DNA from: Progne subis subis
Taxonomy: Eukaryota > Chordata > Aves > Passeriformes > Hirundinidae
DNA length: 64,000 nucleotides
Assembly: GCA_022316685.1 (NCBI GenBank)
Contig: JAKJHU010000005.1
Location: 18,144,707-18,208,706, forward strand
Direction of reading: 5' to 3'
How positions within the stretch are numbered: position 1 is the stretch's first letter; each line of letters begins with the position of its first letter. The translations under genes and the position numbers were made by a program. Positions 1-14,053 of this stretch are shown here, one piece after another. The notes below the pieces were generated by a model that saw only the letters and a list, made by a program, of their open reading frames with translations, was not told the origin of the DNA and searched no databases.

Positions 1-1583
1 GAGGCAAATATTCAGGATGATTTTAAGATTTAACCTTTTCACAGCATTTAAATCACTAGTCCTCTCATTAAAATATTCAGATTCAGTTACTTCTACTAGT
101 TTTTTTAAACCTGATAAAAGCTACTTTCTTATCCTGTGCTAAACTGTGAATTTAAAGGCAAGAGGAAAACTGAATTAGCAGAGAATGATGGACAATACAA
201 ACACCATCTCTTATAAACACCAATACATAAAAATTAGTTATCACTCTGTCATACTGTGAATGAACAAAATTTGTAATCAGTCTCTAAGGTGATTTCATAT
301 ATATATAAAATCACTTCACCTTTTTCTTTTTAATCTCTTCAAATGCTTCTTTTAAGAGTATGATTCCTGTAATTGCATTTCCTTCCTTTTCTATGAGAGT
401 ATTTGTAAAGACATTTGGCATCTCATCAGCAAAAACAGCAGATGGAGAAAGGCCTTCCTACGTGCTCTGTCAAGGGAATTGCAAGTTTAGGTGGGGTTTT
501 AATAGACATCAAGGATTTAATGACATGCCAAAGATTGCATGCCTTCACTGTGCTTATTATTTGCGCCTTTCTCTTTTAATAGAAATGAAAACAATTACTG
601 TGCAGAAAACATTTAGCTTCTCTCTGAGAGTATCATAGCATATGGTATGGGGGATGTATAGCTGACAAAATGAATGCAAAATTGAAGCACATACACTTTA
701 GATGATGCTAGTTGAACTAAATTTATGCTTGAAATTTTAACTGAACTGAAAGAAAAGTTTACAAATAGCAAAAAACTTCCTATGTAAAAAGCACTTCAAA
801 TAAAACATTAAAATACTTTTTAGTGAGTTTGGATTTATTTAAAATGGCCTTGGGGAACAAAGAACATTTAAAGAGACAACTAAGTAAGCACTGTAATTAT
901 AAGAATGAAAATCAACAGAGCTTTTCCAAATAACAGTCTTGTTATCACATGATAGCACATGAAATTACAAACAGAGCACATACTTTTCTCAGTCACTGGG
1001 AAAAGAGATTTTCCTGATAGGATATGAAGTTCATAGATGAGGCATGAAGATATTTGTACTGGCCATTGAAGGAGGGGGAAAAAGCCCCTTTTGGTAGGAG
1101 AGAAAATTCACAGCTTATACCTTGCATATTTCTCAGGGAGACATTTAAAAAAAAAACTGTGTCTGTTGATTTAAACCCTCAGAAAATTTACAAAAAAACC
1201 CCAAACCATCCTGAATTTGCACTTTCTGTGTTCCCAGAAAATTCATTAATGTTCTCAAAATCCTACAAGACATGAAGTCAGTGTCAAAATTCTCCATCGA
1301 GCATAGATGTGAAATGCTTAGGCTGATACAGATTCTGAAGCTGGATGAAAAGATTTTGTAAAGGGCCTCAACAGGCTAGTCTCTTTCAATCTTTCATGGT
1401 ACGAGTTCCCTCCTTGTCTCATAGAACAGAGAGAATTTCTGTCATGCTCTAGATTTCAGTGAGAAAATACAATAATAAGAGAAATCAGCATTAGGTAGAC
1501 CTTCATTGATATGGTGAAAATATTCACATCCTTGCAGCAAATTTTATTTGTAGAAAATAGGAAACCAGAAAGAAAGAAAGGAG

Positions 1584-1616
<33 letters not shown>
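1584..1616. repeat. Poly-A homopolymer, A33
   Basis: An uninterrupted run of 33 A follows a short GAAA-rich stretch. It could be the tail of an old retroposed sequence on the plus strand, but nothing recognisable lies immediately upstream and no target-site duplication is obvious. Confidence 0.95.
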
Positions 1617-1618
<2 letters not shown>

Positions 1619-4600
1619 TTAAATGAGATTTTGGAACTTTGGGAATAGCGTAGCATTGAAATATTAGTTACAGTGTTATAAAAGCACAGGGGAGTTGTAC
1701 CAAGAACATTGCAGCTGCAGGAAGATCTCTAGAATCGGGTTTTAGACAGCTCAGTATCTGGGTGCACAGGGGAGAAACGCAAGCTATTAATTACAATATT
1801 AATCATATATTACCATTGTAGTATTGCAAGGAAGTATGTCACCTCATGTCCAAGACCAAATGTCAGTAATTTCTGCAACTGCTGAATTCCTTGCACCAAA
1901 CTGCTGCAGAACCTTATCTTCAGTGGGGGGAAATGTAAAGGTATATTTCAATTGGGCTTCCTTAGTAGATCCCTGACCAAAATTCACAAAAGTCACATGA
2001 TTTTATACTCACTTTCTGAGTACTAAGCACCAGACATAGGGCACAAAGAAAGGTCTTGAGGAGTTTCTCTGGTAATCTTTCCTACGCATATTTTTTCCTG
2101 ACTTCTACTTATCTTTGAACCCAAGAATAGTCCAGCCTCAATATCATCCTCTCCCTCACCAATGCCTGCTGTCCAAGGACAGCTGCATGCCCAGTTCACC
2201 TTTTACTGCCCCCACCCCAGAATGATGATTTAATTTTGGCTTCCTTGAAGCAGGAATGCACTAAGAAGCCAATAATTTGCACTTCTGGTGTACCACTTCC
2301 CAAAATAGTACTAAAGCATTTTACCATCTGCAAACCTCCTAATCTACACCTTTGAAAATCTTTTGCAGTGATCAGTGTGCAAATAACACTCTCACATGTT
2401 CAGGATACTCCTGAACTCACTGAATTTTATAGCTGTGCAAGCAAAGTCACAAAAAACCTCATGGTAAATCCCCTTCCATTTCAAAGAGGCGCCAAAGGAA
2501 GGAAATGAATGTGATCAGTCCCGTGCATCATCAGCCAAGAATGCTTTCTCCATACAAACAAATGCAGAAAATAACTTCTTTCTTTTCCTTTCAAACAAGG
2601 GACACTCAGAGTAGCTGAAAGGCTGAGGTGTTTTGGTAAAAGACATTGAGGCATTTGTCTATGAAATAAAGTTCAAATTCAGACCAGAAAGCTGATGCTC
2701 TCAGACCACAGAATAGATCACACAAGCTGCCATTGTTGTGATGGGTAGCTTTGGCAAAGACAGTGGATTGCATAACCTGAACAAGTAAAACAGCCTCTAG
2801 CATCCTGTATGTTTCCCTGGCCATGCAGAGTAGGGCTGAAATACATTGGTAAGATATCTCATGGAAAGTTGCATTTTTGTTAGTTAAGCTGTACCTGTAC
2901 TGGGGATAAACAGAGGGCTTTCAGTCTCCCTGGGCTGTCAATCTGTCATCTTACACACACACAGAGAACAGGTTTTGCTTTTTAAAAGAAAGAACACTGT
3001 GAACAGAAGCTAGTCATTAATCAAGGCTTATTTCTCCATGTGAAGAAAAAAAAAAAAAAGTCAAGTCACCATCTCCACATTTGGAACTCTATTCTACTTC
3101 ACAAGCTGTGGGTAAAGAATATAAAGCAGAACCAGAAAATTTGTCCTTAGAGAGAGGAAAAAAAAAAAAAAAAAAAACCCACTTAGGTCTCTTTGTGGGA
3201 TATGCTGGTCTGTGGAAGTTGAATAAACTTTTCCAATACACAATGCGATGACTCACAGTGCTTGATGGAGGAGCACTGTATGCTATCCATCAAAGAGTTG
3301 CTTCAAGACAATCCTTGAAACTTTGAACACAGCAGGATGAGTAGATCACAAACCTCTCTGTAATCCCTACATGCTGCTAGGCACTCTACCTGCCTTATAG
3401 CAACAGTGGTTATAAAAAACCCTCCATGTGCTAACCTGAAATAAACTAATGAGACTGCTTATAATTTATGACTGGATAGGTAGGCTTCCACTTGGTGATC
3501 CCAAAGACTTGTTGGAGTACTCATTGTAAGTGTAAGCCAGCAGAATGACCTATTTTCTCCAGGTGTTAGAAGTGCAGATTTCATTGTAAATCAGGCGTGA
3601 CTCAAATCCCTGACAGTTGGTGATTTAAAAATTACAGTAAAACTAATTTTAAGTGCTTGCTAACAATATATTCTTAATAATTTTATTACTGACAACCCTC
3701 TCTGAGATCTGTAGCACATAGATAAAACAGTAATTAGTGTAGGCAAAAGCTAAGACTAAGTTAGAGAGACATTAGCAAGAACAATTTTTGGAACTTAAAG
3801 GTTGAGACATTTTCAAAATTAAGTTGATTAGTCATTGAAACCTATTACGAGGCAAAGTGTTGGTTAAAGACTTAGGCTCTACAAAAAATAAAGACTGAAA
3901 TCTTCCTCATGCTTTTAATTTAGCTGAATACATGTATGGTCATTTAAAAGAGGGTATCATTGGATGAGGCTACTACTGATGCTGTTACACATAAAGCACA
4001 TGAATGATCCATTCTAGTGGCCTTAAAAGCTACATTTTGAAATCTCAACATTTTTAACATTTTGAGTGATTTAATATGTATTTTTCTCTTCCACATAGTT
4101 TGAAAATGCCCTCAGGAGGGGTGCAGGGGAAAACAGGGAGGTAGGGCAGAGAATCATGAGTTCTGGCCCAATTTAGCAAACTATTATTATCAGGCATGAT
4201 GAATGAAGCTCTGATTTCAGTTCACAGTGCCACGTGGAGAACCTCTGTTCCTGGACAGAGCTTTCATTGACTATGTAACAACCAAATAACTCGACCTGAA
4301 GCTCTACAAAATACATCATCTTGAGTGAAAATAGAGGGAATGTATATTCTCTAATCTTTGTATGTGTAGACGATACTTCTAACCTGAAATGCAAAAATGT
4401 AGGCATAAGTGAGATTTTAAGCAGACTATACTCCTTAATAAATGAAATACTTAGCACTCTGGAATTAACAATTCTAATCATAAATGCCAGGCAACCACTT
4501 TTGAACTGCTACCATAGCTAATTGCTCCAGTGGGAAAGGAAACAGCAGAAAGGGCATATCAGCTGTGCAAGGACAGGTTCTCTCTGAATTTATATTTTGT

Positions 4601-4734
4601 CCAAATAAAACCTGTAGTTAGATGGAGTTCATGGGAATCTTAACCCTTCCTTCTTAGGAACTGAAATGTTTCTGATAATTATATTTTTATTCCTACTGAT
4701 TTTCTGCAAGACTAATATAATTTCTATTTATAGG

Positions 4735-4778
4735 GGGGTTTTTTTGTTTTTTTTTGTTTTTTTTTTTTTTTTTTTGTT
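4735..4778. repeat. T-rich low-complexity tract
   Basis: T runs are broken by single G residues, the same style of T(n)G tract seen several times in the window (29.97 kb, 52.5 kb, 58.56 kb). No adjacent retroelement body is recognised. Confidence 0.9.
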
Positions 4779-6297
4779 TCTTTATTTTATCATTGTCTAT
4801 AATCTCCTCTAGGAAAGTGATTTAATGATATTGTTGTCTCAGTGGTGTTATAACTAATGGTATCACTATAGTGGTGCCACATGGTGAGTAGTCATTAAGT
4901 GCTGGCACTCAGGTGGGCACTGGAAAAGAAGTAAACAACAAGCTACCTCCTCTGACTGGGACACCAGATGAGACAATCCTGCCAAATTATTGTGAACAGA
5001 ACCCAAGACATATTATAGCATTTCCTGCAGAATGAAATATTCCTGACTGAGAAAACCTGAGGATCAGGTCTGCTAGAAGTTACTATGAAACATTTTTTTG
5101 GGGCTCAGGTTTATTCATAATACCTCCTTTGAGGTGTCTGAGACTAAAAGAGAGCCCTGATCTTCTTTGGAGTATGAGCAGCCAAGAGTGGGGAAGCATA
5201 GACTAGAATGTGGAGGAAACCAGGTTGAGATCCAATACGTTGCCTCAGGTCTCCGGGGCCAATTTTGAGTTAGGAAGACAAAAAGCCATCCAAACTCAAG
5301 CTGAAGGTGAAAACCAGCCAGTCCTTCGTACAGAAGCACCACCTTGTAAACTGTATCACTGTACTACTGCCATCAGTACTATAAAGATGTAAGATTTCTG
5401 TTTGTATCCTAAATGGCCCTGCCTAGAAGAGGTGACTGTTCAAGAGTATGATGGGATAATTCAGAGTGCAACATTAAAATGTCTTGATCCAGTTCTCAAA
5501 CCTGGAGAAATTACCTTCATGTAGGCCAAAGGTAGATCCATAAGCACATTTCAATATGCAAATATTGCTGAGAACCTGAGGACTGTGGTTTGTTTGAGGG
5601 AGTTAAGCAAAACAAAGGATCTGGGCTTATTTACAGCACATAAAATTATGGTAATGTACATTATATTTGTCACAGATTATGCAGGTTGACCTTGTATTTG
5701 CCATAGGTATTTTTGAACTGTTCTACTGTCCTCTAGTCTGTCATTGTTGAGATAAAACAGACAGTAATCCAATTCAGCTAAGTGAAAGCCATAAATATAA
5801 AGAATCATCCCAGCACAGACAGAAAAAAAGCATCCAAGTTCATCATAACATTTTCCAGATTATTCTACATAAAATGTAAAGTAATTTTCCTTTGATCTTC
5901 ATTGAAAAGAAGAGAGTTTCAGAATACAGTGGAGATACATTTTTAAAACTAAAATAAACAATTGGGCCAGGTAAAATAATAATCTCACACAAATGCCTGA
6001 ATAAAGGTTTGGTTTTTTTTTTTCAAGATACAACAAATTCTATTACAAGCTTCCAGGGAAACCTCACTAATTCTGGTCTACAATTTACTTTTCAATTCTC
6101 CCCAGACTCAAATAAAATAATTATTAAATGTATTAAAGAATCCTGTTTCAGGTTGCATTGTCTTCCACAATACTTTTCTCTCCAACTTCTCTGATTTGTT
6201 CTTATGAAGTTATTCTAGAGAAGGAAGAAATCTTCCAGATATTACACAACTAAAACTGGTTATAAGAAATGTAAGTTTTAAATTTAGAACTAAACAG

Positions 6298-6326
6298 AAA
6301 AAAAAAAAAAAAAAGAGAGAGAGAGA
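6298..6326. repeat. A17 followed by (GA)n microsatellite
   Basis: A compound simple repeat: 17 A residues run directly into six GA units. Probably length-variable between individuals. Confidence 0.9.
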
Positions 6327-8333
6327 AGAATAGAACAACTTTACACACAGCTTCAACATCCTGACATACAGTAATTCAGAGTGAGTCACTTTCCATCCAG
6401 CAGAGAGTATGGTAATTCAAATGCTGATAAACTCTTTGGGCAGAAGGTAGCCTACTTTGGATAAGATACATACACATCTATTCTTGGAGTAGCTAGCCTT
6501 TTCCATTTTAGTAGCATATTTTAAAAACTGAGAATTGAAAACTTCAGCTCTTAAATGAAGGAACATGAAAGTGGAAACTTAGGGCTTTATGGTAGATAGC
6601 TGAAAGTCATACTGAAATCTTGGAGTTAAAGTACACAAAACTGAGGTAGTAATATCCTAAGAACAACTAGAATATAGCTGTCAGACCCCAGAGACAAAGT
6701 CTTTATGAGTCTGTAAGATTTATGTGATGAGACTTTCCACTTTTGAAGAGAAGTTTAGTAGCAGACTTATGAAAGACTGTTCTAATAGAGAAAGCTTTTG
6801 TGGAGTGACATGAGCAATCGCTATACCAGACGTCAGTTATGACTTGTGAATCTGCTGAGTATATATTAATGTGTCTTGATTAATTTCCCTTGGGGATGAA
6901 ATCTTCCTAAAACTATAGAAAGATGGCAACCATGATTTTTTAGCAATTGTTTCTGCAAAAGTATTTTCAGAGCATTAAAAATTCTTCAGGTATATATGAG
7001 ATGCAGAAATAATTCAATATCTATTCCTCCTTCTTTGAGAAATCATACATCCCTACCCCAGCTGACAAATTTACATCATAGGATGAAGAAGAGAGGGCTA
7101 TAGTTTGTTTATCATCTTTCCCTGCCCAGATCTCCTTTTCTCTCGGGGCAATATCAGAAAACCTCTGCCAGGTGTGAGCTTTCCTTTTCTGGTGGGCTGT
7201 TGCTGATCAGCAATATAGCCACAGATACGAAGTGCATATAGATGGGACCCAGTCTTGATCTCAGTTGGAAGCCAGTGAGATTACAAAAATAAATATGATA
7301 ATAGTCCTGGACTTAAAATATCTTTAATCATATTCCTGTTCCCTTGAGTTTGGACTGACTGATTGCAGATTCCAATTTTTATTCCTGGCTATCATTAAAA
7401 TTTGTGAGGGTAAGTTTGAATCGTATACCATGTTTCTTCAGTCTCTTTCTTACTCAAATCATAGCCATCTCTTGGTTAGCAGGAATAACCCGAATTAATT
7501 CCTTTATAATGGATAAATGTGCCAGAGCATTGGCTAATATATTTTTTTTTTAATATATTGTCACTTACTTATGGTTGTTTATGCTCAAGGTTGTTTTCTT
7601 TAGACCATTTTATATTCAGGCAGACTTCTCAACACCCTCATATGTATCAATTTCCAATTAACAAGAAGAGGTGGAAACAAAAACTTGGATCTCACAGCAA
7701 TTTGGAATACACTCCTGTAAAACCAACAGTTATTACAGGGAGACTGCTCTCCTCCAAGCCAAGCATAGTTATCTTTGATTTTGGTAACAGGTTTTACAGT
7801 AATCTGTATAGGATATTTATGCCTGGACAAGTCAAACAAAGTCACTACCTATACAAACAGACCTGCTCAACACTACAGAATTCTGCATTACTTAAAAATA
7901 ATTTGTGATTGGTAAGCTTTATTTACTTCACTTCAAGATTTTCTGATACCGGTCTTCTTTCAGGTAAGAGTTCAACAATGTGTGCTGCTGAGGACCTAAT
8001 GGTAATCTCAAGAATGGCATATCCATTAAGGAAAGGACGACTGAATTCTCAATTTATTGTACTTCTAAATAATTAATATGCCTCCAAGCCCCCTTAATAA
8101 ACTGATCACTGAATGTAGCACAACTGGACATAGCAGTGCTGTGAGGGGTTTTGGGGCTATGGATGACTTGTATGCCATTACTCCCCCCAGATAAATCACA
8201 CCGTTCAAACGAATTTGTTTAATTTTTTTTGTCAGTAAAGGGGTCCATGGTTTGACATTTACAAATGCATTTCAGATGTCTCTTTCTATAAGATGTCTCC
8301 TCTGCAACCCCTAAATCTCTTAAACTTTGAGGG

Positions 8334-8356
8334 AAATAAATAAATAAATAAATAAA
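8334..8356. repeat. (AAAT)n microsatellite abutting a CR1 3' end
   Basis: Five AAAT units and a trailing A stretch lie directly against the 3' terminus of the minus-strand CR1 that begins at about 8356. The contact suggests either that CR1 inserted next to an existing AT-rich site or that the tract grew at the insertion boundary. Confidence 0.9.
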
Positions 8357-9012
8357 ATCATAGAATGGACCTTAAAGATCATCCAGTTCTAACCCCACTC
8401 CCATGGGCAGGGATGCCATCCACCAGACTGGGTTGATCAGGGTCCCATCCCACCTGGCCTTGAACACTTCTAGGGATGACTCATCCAGAGTTTCTCTGGC
8501 TAACCTGTTCCACTGCCTCATCACTATTACAATAAAGATTTCTTCCTAGTATCTAATTTAAACTTAGTTTCTTTCAATTTGAAGCCATTTCCCCTGTCCT
8601 GTCACTACATATTCTTGTAAGTATTCTCTCTTCATCTTTCATATATACTGTCCTCTAGTAGGATGGCCACAATTAGGTCACTTCAGAGCCTTCTCTTTTC
8701 CAGGCTGAAGAAGCCCAATTTTCCTAGGCTGTCCTCATAAGAGAGGTTCTCCAACCCTCTAAACATTTTGGTGTCCCTTCTCTGGACTTGTTCTGGTCCA
8801 TGTCCTTCCTGTGCTGGGATCCCAGAGCTGGATACAGCACTGCAGGTAGGCTCTCAGCAGGGAGAAGCAGAGGGGCAAAGTCCCCTCCCTGGCCCTGCTG
8901 CCCACACTGCTTTGGATGCAGCCCAGGACACAACTGGCTTTCTAGGTTGTGAGTACATGTTTCTGAGTTATGCACAGTCATGTACAGCCTCTCACCTGCC
9001 AGCACCCCCAAA
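8356..9012 (-). mobile_element. CR1 LINE fragment, 5'-truncated, 3' end intact
   Basis: Read on the minus strand this is the 3' part of a CR1 retrotransposon. The 3' terminus shows the CR1 octamer end (complement of ATCATAGAATGG at about 8358), preceded by the typical 3' untranslated segment (complement of CTTAAAGATCATCCAGTTCTA). Further inside are recognisable 3' ORF2 segments: the complement of CTCTTTTCCAGGCTGAAGAA at about 8692 and of CCAGAGCTGGATACAGCACT at about 8823, ending at the CCAGCACCCCCAA stretch near 9012. The copy is about 650 bp, so it is strongly 5'-truncated like most avian CR1 copies. Frameshifts and stops prevent any continuous reverse-transcriptase reading frame. Family assignment is from remembered CR1 consensus features; the subfamily is not resolved. 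Confidence 0.9.
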
Positions 9013-10595
9013 GTTATATTTAAGTGTTTAAAGGCCTGTCACTTGACAATTCACTCAAGTGAAATGCTCAGTTTTTAAAGGCTCTCAGGACAAAATTACC
9101 CAGTTGCATTTCTGCATTTCTTTTTTATGCACAAAATATCTCCATGTTTCCTGTGTTAATCACAACATGCTAAGCCTGGGTTAAAGGTGGATGAAAAGAG
9201 CAACTTTATTTTGTGTCATGCTGATTTTAAGTTTGTTCCATCCATTAACTTTTTACGAACATTTTTCTCACTGAATTTTAAATCTGCACGTCTACTCAAT
9301 TAAGCTACAAGTATATGCCGGTTTACCTAATAAGGAAACAGAAGCAATACTGTGTGATCTATCCTCCTGATCACAGACAACTATTTAGCCCCAAAAACTG
9401 CTGCTAAAATGATAGCTCTAGAAAACACATCTATATATTTTCCTTTCATATTCATTTTTCCATCAGATTCTTGTTTTCACGGCATCAGATTAACACCTGC
9501 AAGATCTCATCCAACTCAACCATTCTCCGCTGTTGGATCTCTTTGTCTACTGCACTTCAGTGACAACAAATGCTCTAAGGCTATCTGTCTATTTTTCTTC
9601 ACAGTTTCTCATGAATCTTTGTAGGGCACATTGAGTGTCTTTTTGGAGCTCCTCCAAGACCTGAGTGAACTTCAACTGAGTTCAAGCTCAGCTTTAGTGT
9701 TGTGGACTTTAAAGCTCTACATGCTTTCAAACCACTGCAAGCAGCAGGTACAGGTACAATGATCTAAAAGGACTGGGCAACCAGTACAGCAGTGCAATGT
9801 AATTTTGCAAGTCCTCAGAAAATTCTAAAGTCTTTCTGGTGCCTTCTCCAATGGCAGAAAACAATGTTTCCTCCTACGTTTCTAATGAGGAATACCAGCA
9901 TGAAGCTATGATGAATGGAATGGGCGAAGTGGACTTGTAAAAGGCTAATAGGCAATGTGGAAAGGTGCATTTGCTTAAACACATACATACAGAAAACATG
10001 CAGCAAGAACTTGTTTAAAACCAAGGGGTTCTGAGGAATTTAATGCCTTCATAACCACTGGTCAATGAATCACTCAGATATTCTGAGTTTCAGCTACTAG
10101 CTGTCTTCCAGACACCAGCTCTCGGTGTCCCTTGCTTTAGCCAAATAGTGTCTTACAGAACAAGAGATTAAAACAGAGATTTTACAGAACTTTTTCTTTC
10201 ACATTTAGACAAACTCAGGGAGCAGGTTTTTTCTGGGCTGTACCCTGGCATGAGGAATGCACAATGTAAATTTGAAGGGATGGATTTCAGTAACACAATT
10301 TATTTCAGAACAAGGCCATACCTCACTCCTTCTTGAAGGCTATTCCCATGCTATATTTCAGTTTCAGTCAACTATTTTGTCTGCTCAAAGAAAAAATAAG
10401 ACAGTATTTGGTCAATAACAGGAAATGTGCTCTTTTTAGAAAAATCACAGGCTATTTTATCAAAACTGCAGAAATGACAAGCAGACCCAAATAGTATCCC
10501 ATCTCTGGAGAGATGGTGGAAAGTTCTACCCTGAAAGGTGAACAATGTCGAGAATGATGGTCAAGTGAGAATGGGAGGCTCAGGACGGAAAATTG
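9013..10595. other. Non-coding flank between two CR1 copies
   Basis: AT-rich sequence with only short open frames (71 codons or fewer). I see no domain, splice-bounded exon, RNA gene or recognisable repeat here. Confidence 0.65.
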
Positions 10596-10790
10596 CAGAA
10601 TAATAGAATAGACATTAGAATCATTAAGGTTGGAAAATTCTTCCAAAATCACTGAGCCCACTTTGACCGAACAAAATGCCACAAGGTGATCTCTGTAGTC
10701 ACACAAGCTTGTCACTAGCTTTGATGACAGGGGACTCAAGAATGTGAGCAAGAACTGCAGAGATACCCCTGCCTGATACAGGCAGTTCAC
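10596..10790 (-). mobile_element. Degraded CR1 LINE 3' fragment
   Basis: On the plus strand the segment begins with decayed copies of the CR1 octamer (AATAGAATAG, TTAGAATC) followed by ATTAAGGTTGGAAAATTCTT and CTTTGACCGAACA, which correspond to the reverse complement of a CR1 3' untranslated region. Similarity fades beyond about 10,700, so the right boundary is approximate. The copy is more diverged than the one at 8.4-9.0 kb and appears to belong to a different CR1 subfamily. Confidence 0.7.
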
Positions 10791-13769
10791 CTGTTGCGTG
10801 TCCTGGTCTCACCATGTACCACAAGTAGCTGGGTGAATATGGGGTGCTCCTAATTGGAAGTAATTATTCAGGTTCACCTGTGCACACATGATATGTATCA
10901 GTGAATCCCCATACTTTTTAGACCCTCTAACTGCTCCACATTTGCTTCCAAAAAGCAGCTGTATGCGGGGAGGCTGTTGAAAGGAGTCAGTAAGACCCTC
11001 AGCATTGTCGCTTCCTCTTCAGTCCACGTATTCATGGTTTCTTAAAACAAGAGTGTTGGCTGCCGATTCTCTGTGAAATTAACATGTTCTCAAAAAGCCT
11101 CTGTGAGTACTAGGCTTTAAAATAACACATTTAATGGAAATTTGAAATATATTTCATAGAGGTATTCTTTTCAGAAATCAAAATCTAATGAATCCCCTGC
11201 CATAGGCATTGCTGTATAACACCAAGAAAAGCTCAATCAATAAATACTATTCTCAACATTTTTTAGGATCTCCACCCTCGAAGAGCCAGAACTTCAAGGC
11301 CTGGGATCACAAAATAAATGAGCAGATTTTGTCAAAGGAAGCAAATGTGAAGAAGGGTGGAAAGCTGGATAGGAGCAGCAGGATAATGAGAATACCTGAC
11401 TATCTTTAAAAAAAAAAAAAAAATCATTTAAATCTCTCCAAATCCCCTTGTGCTCTAGGACAATGGTTAAAAGTTCCTGAAAAAGAAAAGTAGGAAGAGG
11501 GAAATATTTTTCCTGGTTAGGAATATGTAATTTACTATAACATAGCTAGAATTTACATACTGTTCAAATACCATAGGAAAATACCATGTTAGATGTGGAT
11601 TCTATCATATAGCATATTCTATTCTATATATCATATAGAAATATTGCTAGTATAAGATATTTTGATGTGAAATGATATATTGTGCTAGACATTTGTCAGT
11701 TATTACAGATATAATTAAGTGATAGCCTGTGTTAAAAAATATGTTATGACAGGCTTAGCAACACCCAAAAATATAATGGGAAGGTTTTAACTGGGAATGC
11801 AAAAAAGGTAGAGGCATCTAGTAGACTTTCAGAACCAGTTTCTTGAAATTGACAGAGATTTATTTGGCATTTTATTTAGATGTTGCAATTATCAAGATAA
11901 AGACTGTACCTTTCTTAAGTCCCAAACAGCCCTCGGGCTGGAGGGAATGATGTTACTGCGTGGTGTCTCCATCTTTCTGCTATTATATTAGACTTGCATT
12001 TAGCATATACAGTTTGTTAGCTCTGGCAGTTTTTAAAAGACACGTGACAGGTAATATAGATTTGCTTGCTCTTAATTGAAAATGTAAAAACTATAAAACA
12101 TTTAAAGCTCTAAAAATATAAAAACTGGAATAAAAATAAATCCATTAATGTCATGTAGCATAAAAAAATACCTCAAACCTGAAGTGTAAATATTTGTCAG
12201 GATGCCAAGTATGGTAGAAGGACACATAGGGTGAACTACACATAATAGTTCAACAGATGCCCATGCACCTGAGGGAAAAGTGGAGTCATATGCATATCTC
12301 ACCCCTACCTCTCAAGCCTGAACTCTCTAGTCAAGGAATGAATAACAATCAAGACACTTTTGTTGCTTCTTAGTAGCAGTAGAGTAATGGGAAAGGGTGA
12401 AATCTCAAAAGACTCCTACTGGAGCATATGTAATCTACCTGGATACAGCACAGAGAGTTGCTCATCATCAGTGGGATCCATCACCTCAGAGCAATGAAAT
12501 AAGCAACAACATGGAGCTGCACATTCACCATCAACCCCCGACTCCAGATGTGACACTCTGCAGTGCTGACCACTGGAGATAGCTGCAAGCCTGTCATGGA
12601 GGTATAGGGGAAGGAGACATTAGTCTTCTCCTCCTCTGCCCTCCCAAAAAACTGTTATCTGGCTTGAAGTCAATTTTACAGTGTTTGTTGTATAGCTCCC
12701 AGCATGAAAGTAGGCATCTGATACCCACATACTCCCTCACTCCAAAATGACTTGGTACATCTTTTTCATTAGCAACAGAAATAATGATGCATCCTCAGAC
12801 AGAAGCTGGGCTGGCACACTTCTTTCTTTCACCTTGCCCAGAAAAAATTTCCCATCTGGTACATGGCCCATCCTTCCTTAAATACAGGGTGTCATGAGAT
12901 CATCTCACACAGTTCCCATTCTTCTCGAAGTTCAAACAAAGAGGCAGTGTTCACTGAAGCACATCATTTTAGAGTTCAGGGTAAGCATGCAAGTGGTTTT
13001 TCAGCCACTCCACCCAAGCAAAGGACAGGGTTTTCCAGGTGTGGAGTTTTTTTAGTGTTGGGCGTGTGTGAACTGCATGGTATTTTGTATAACACGTTCT
13101 GATTCACCTTTTTTTTTTTTTTTTTTTCTGTGAAAACCAGAGGGCTTGTGGAGCTTAAAGGCAAACCTATCAATCGCCAGACAATGGCTGGAAAGGATTT
13201 TGAATCACAGCAAACCTTTGATGAACCTGGATTGAATTTCTAATTTGCAATAAAACCTGTTGAGTTTCCAGTGGTTTCAGGTTCAGTTGTAATCATTATA
13301 CAACATCTCTAATTACAGGTTGCCACACAAAAAAGAAAATCTAATTAAAAACGTTAAAATAATTTGAAGATATTATGCCTATTTAAACACAAATTCCAGC
13401 ACTTGTGTTGGAATTATGGTGTTTGGAATCTGTTATTCCAAATGCTTTTTGGAGTTCTAAACTCTGGAAATGTGAGGACCTGCGGTGCTTTTAGAAACAG
13501 ACGATGAGGCCTTTATTATAGGGCATACCTGGGGTCTGGGTCAGGAAAGAATATCCTTTGTCACAGCCCACGGGTGTCAAGAGTCGCACAGCTGCGCACA
13601 GACCTGTCTGAAAGGTCAGAGAGCGATCACACGTGGAAATGATAGGATAATGGCAATAGTGTTTATTACCATTCCAGTTGAGAACAATGAGTCTTTACTG
13701 GCGTTAGGAACCAGACAAGTGTTGCCAAAGAAAGCAAGACCATGACTCGAGGATACAGCCAGGCTGTTT
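10791..13769. other. Proximal upstream flank, no gene recognised
   Basis: AT-rich non-coding sequence leading up to the CpG island. It contains A16 at 11,408-11,423, T19 at 13,109-13,127 and a very AT-rich stretch at about 11,580-11,720 with repeated CATATAG/CTATAT words. The segment at 13,180-13,400 has several TAATT/ATTA homeodomain-type words and could be a conserved element, but that is inference only. Open frames are short and unremarkable. Confidence 0.65.
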
Positions 13770-14053
13770 GATGCGCGCTGATATTACCACGCTCGCCACT
13801 CGATCTATTCCGCGTTTCCAAGAGCGGGATGAGCCAACGGATCCCACCCGAGGTGTGGGGACCTTCCCCCGAAACCAGCGCCCGAGATCCGCCGCCCCCG
13901 GCCGCGCTCCCTGCCCCGACCTGCCGCCCCGCCAGCTCAGCCGGCGCCTTCTCCCTTCCGCCCCTCTCCTCCTTCTCCTCCAGAAGCAGCAGGTTCCCCT
14001 CAGGCGGGAGGTTGAGAGCGGAGGGCTCGCACAACCGCCCGTAGCAGCTCCCG

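Larger units (their letters stand above)
1..8333. other. Upstream flank, no gene recognised
   Basis: This is AT-rich DNA upstream of the only recognisable gene. Open frames on both strands are at most about 130 codons, have no recognisable domain, and many cross homopolymer tracts. Visible content is simple sequence: A33 at 1584-1616, A14 at 3046-3059, A20 at 3158-3177, a T-rich block at about 4737-4778 and A17 followed by (GA)n at 6298-6326. I see no splice-bounded exon, RNA gene or recognisable transposon. Because the neighbouring gene starts near 14.1 kb on the plus strand, the region is best read as intergenic. A distal enhancer or an unannotated non-coding transcript cannot be excluded from sequence alone. 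Confidence 0.7.
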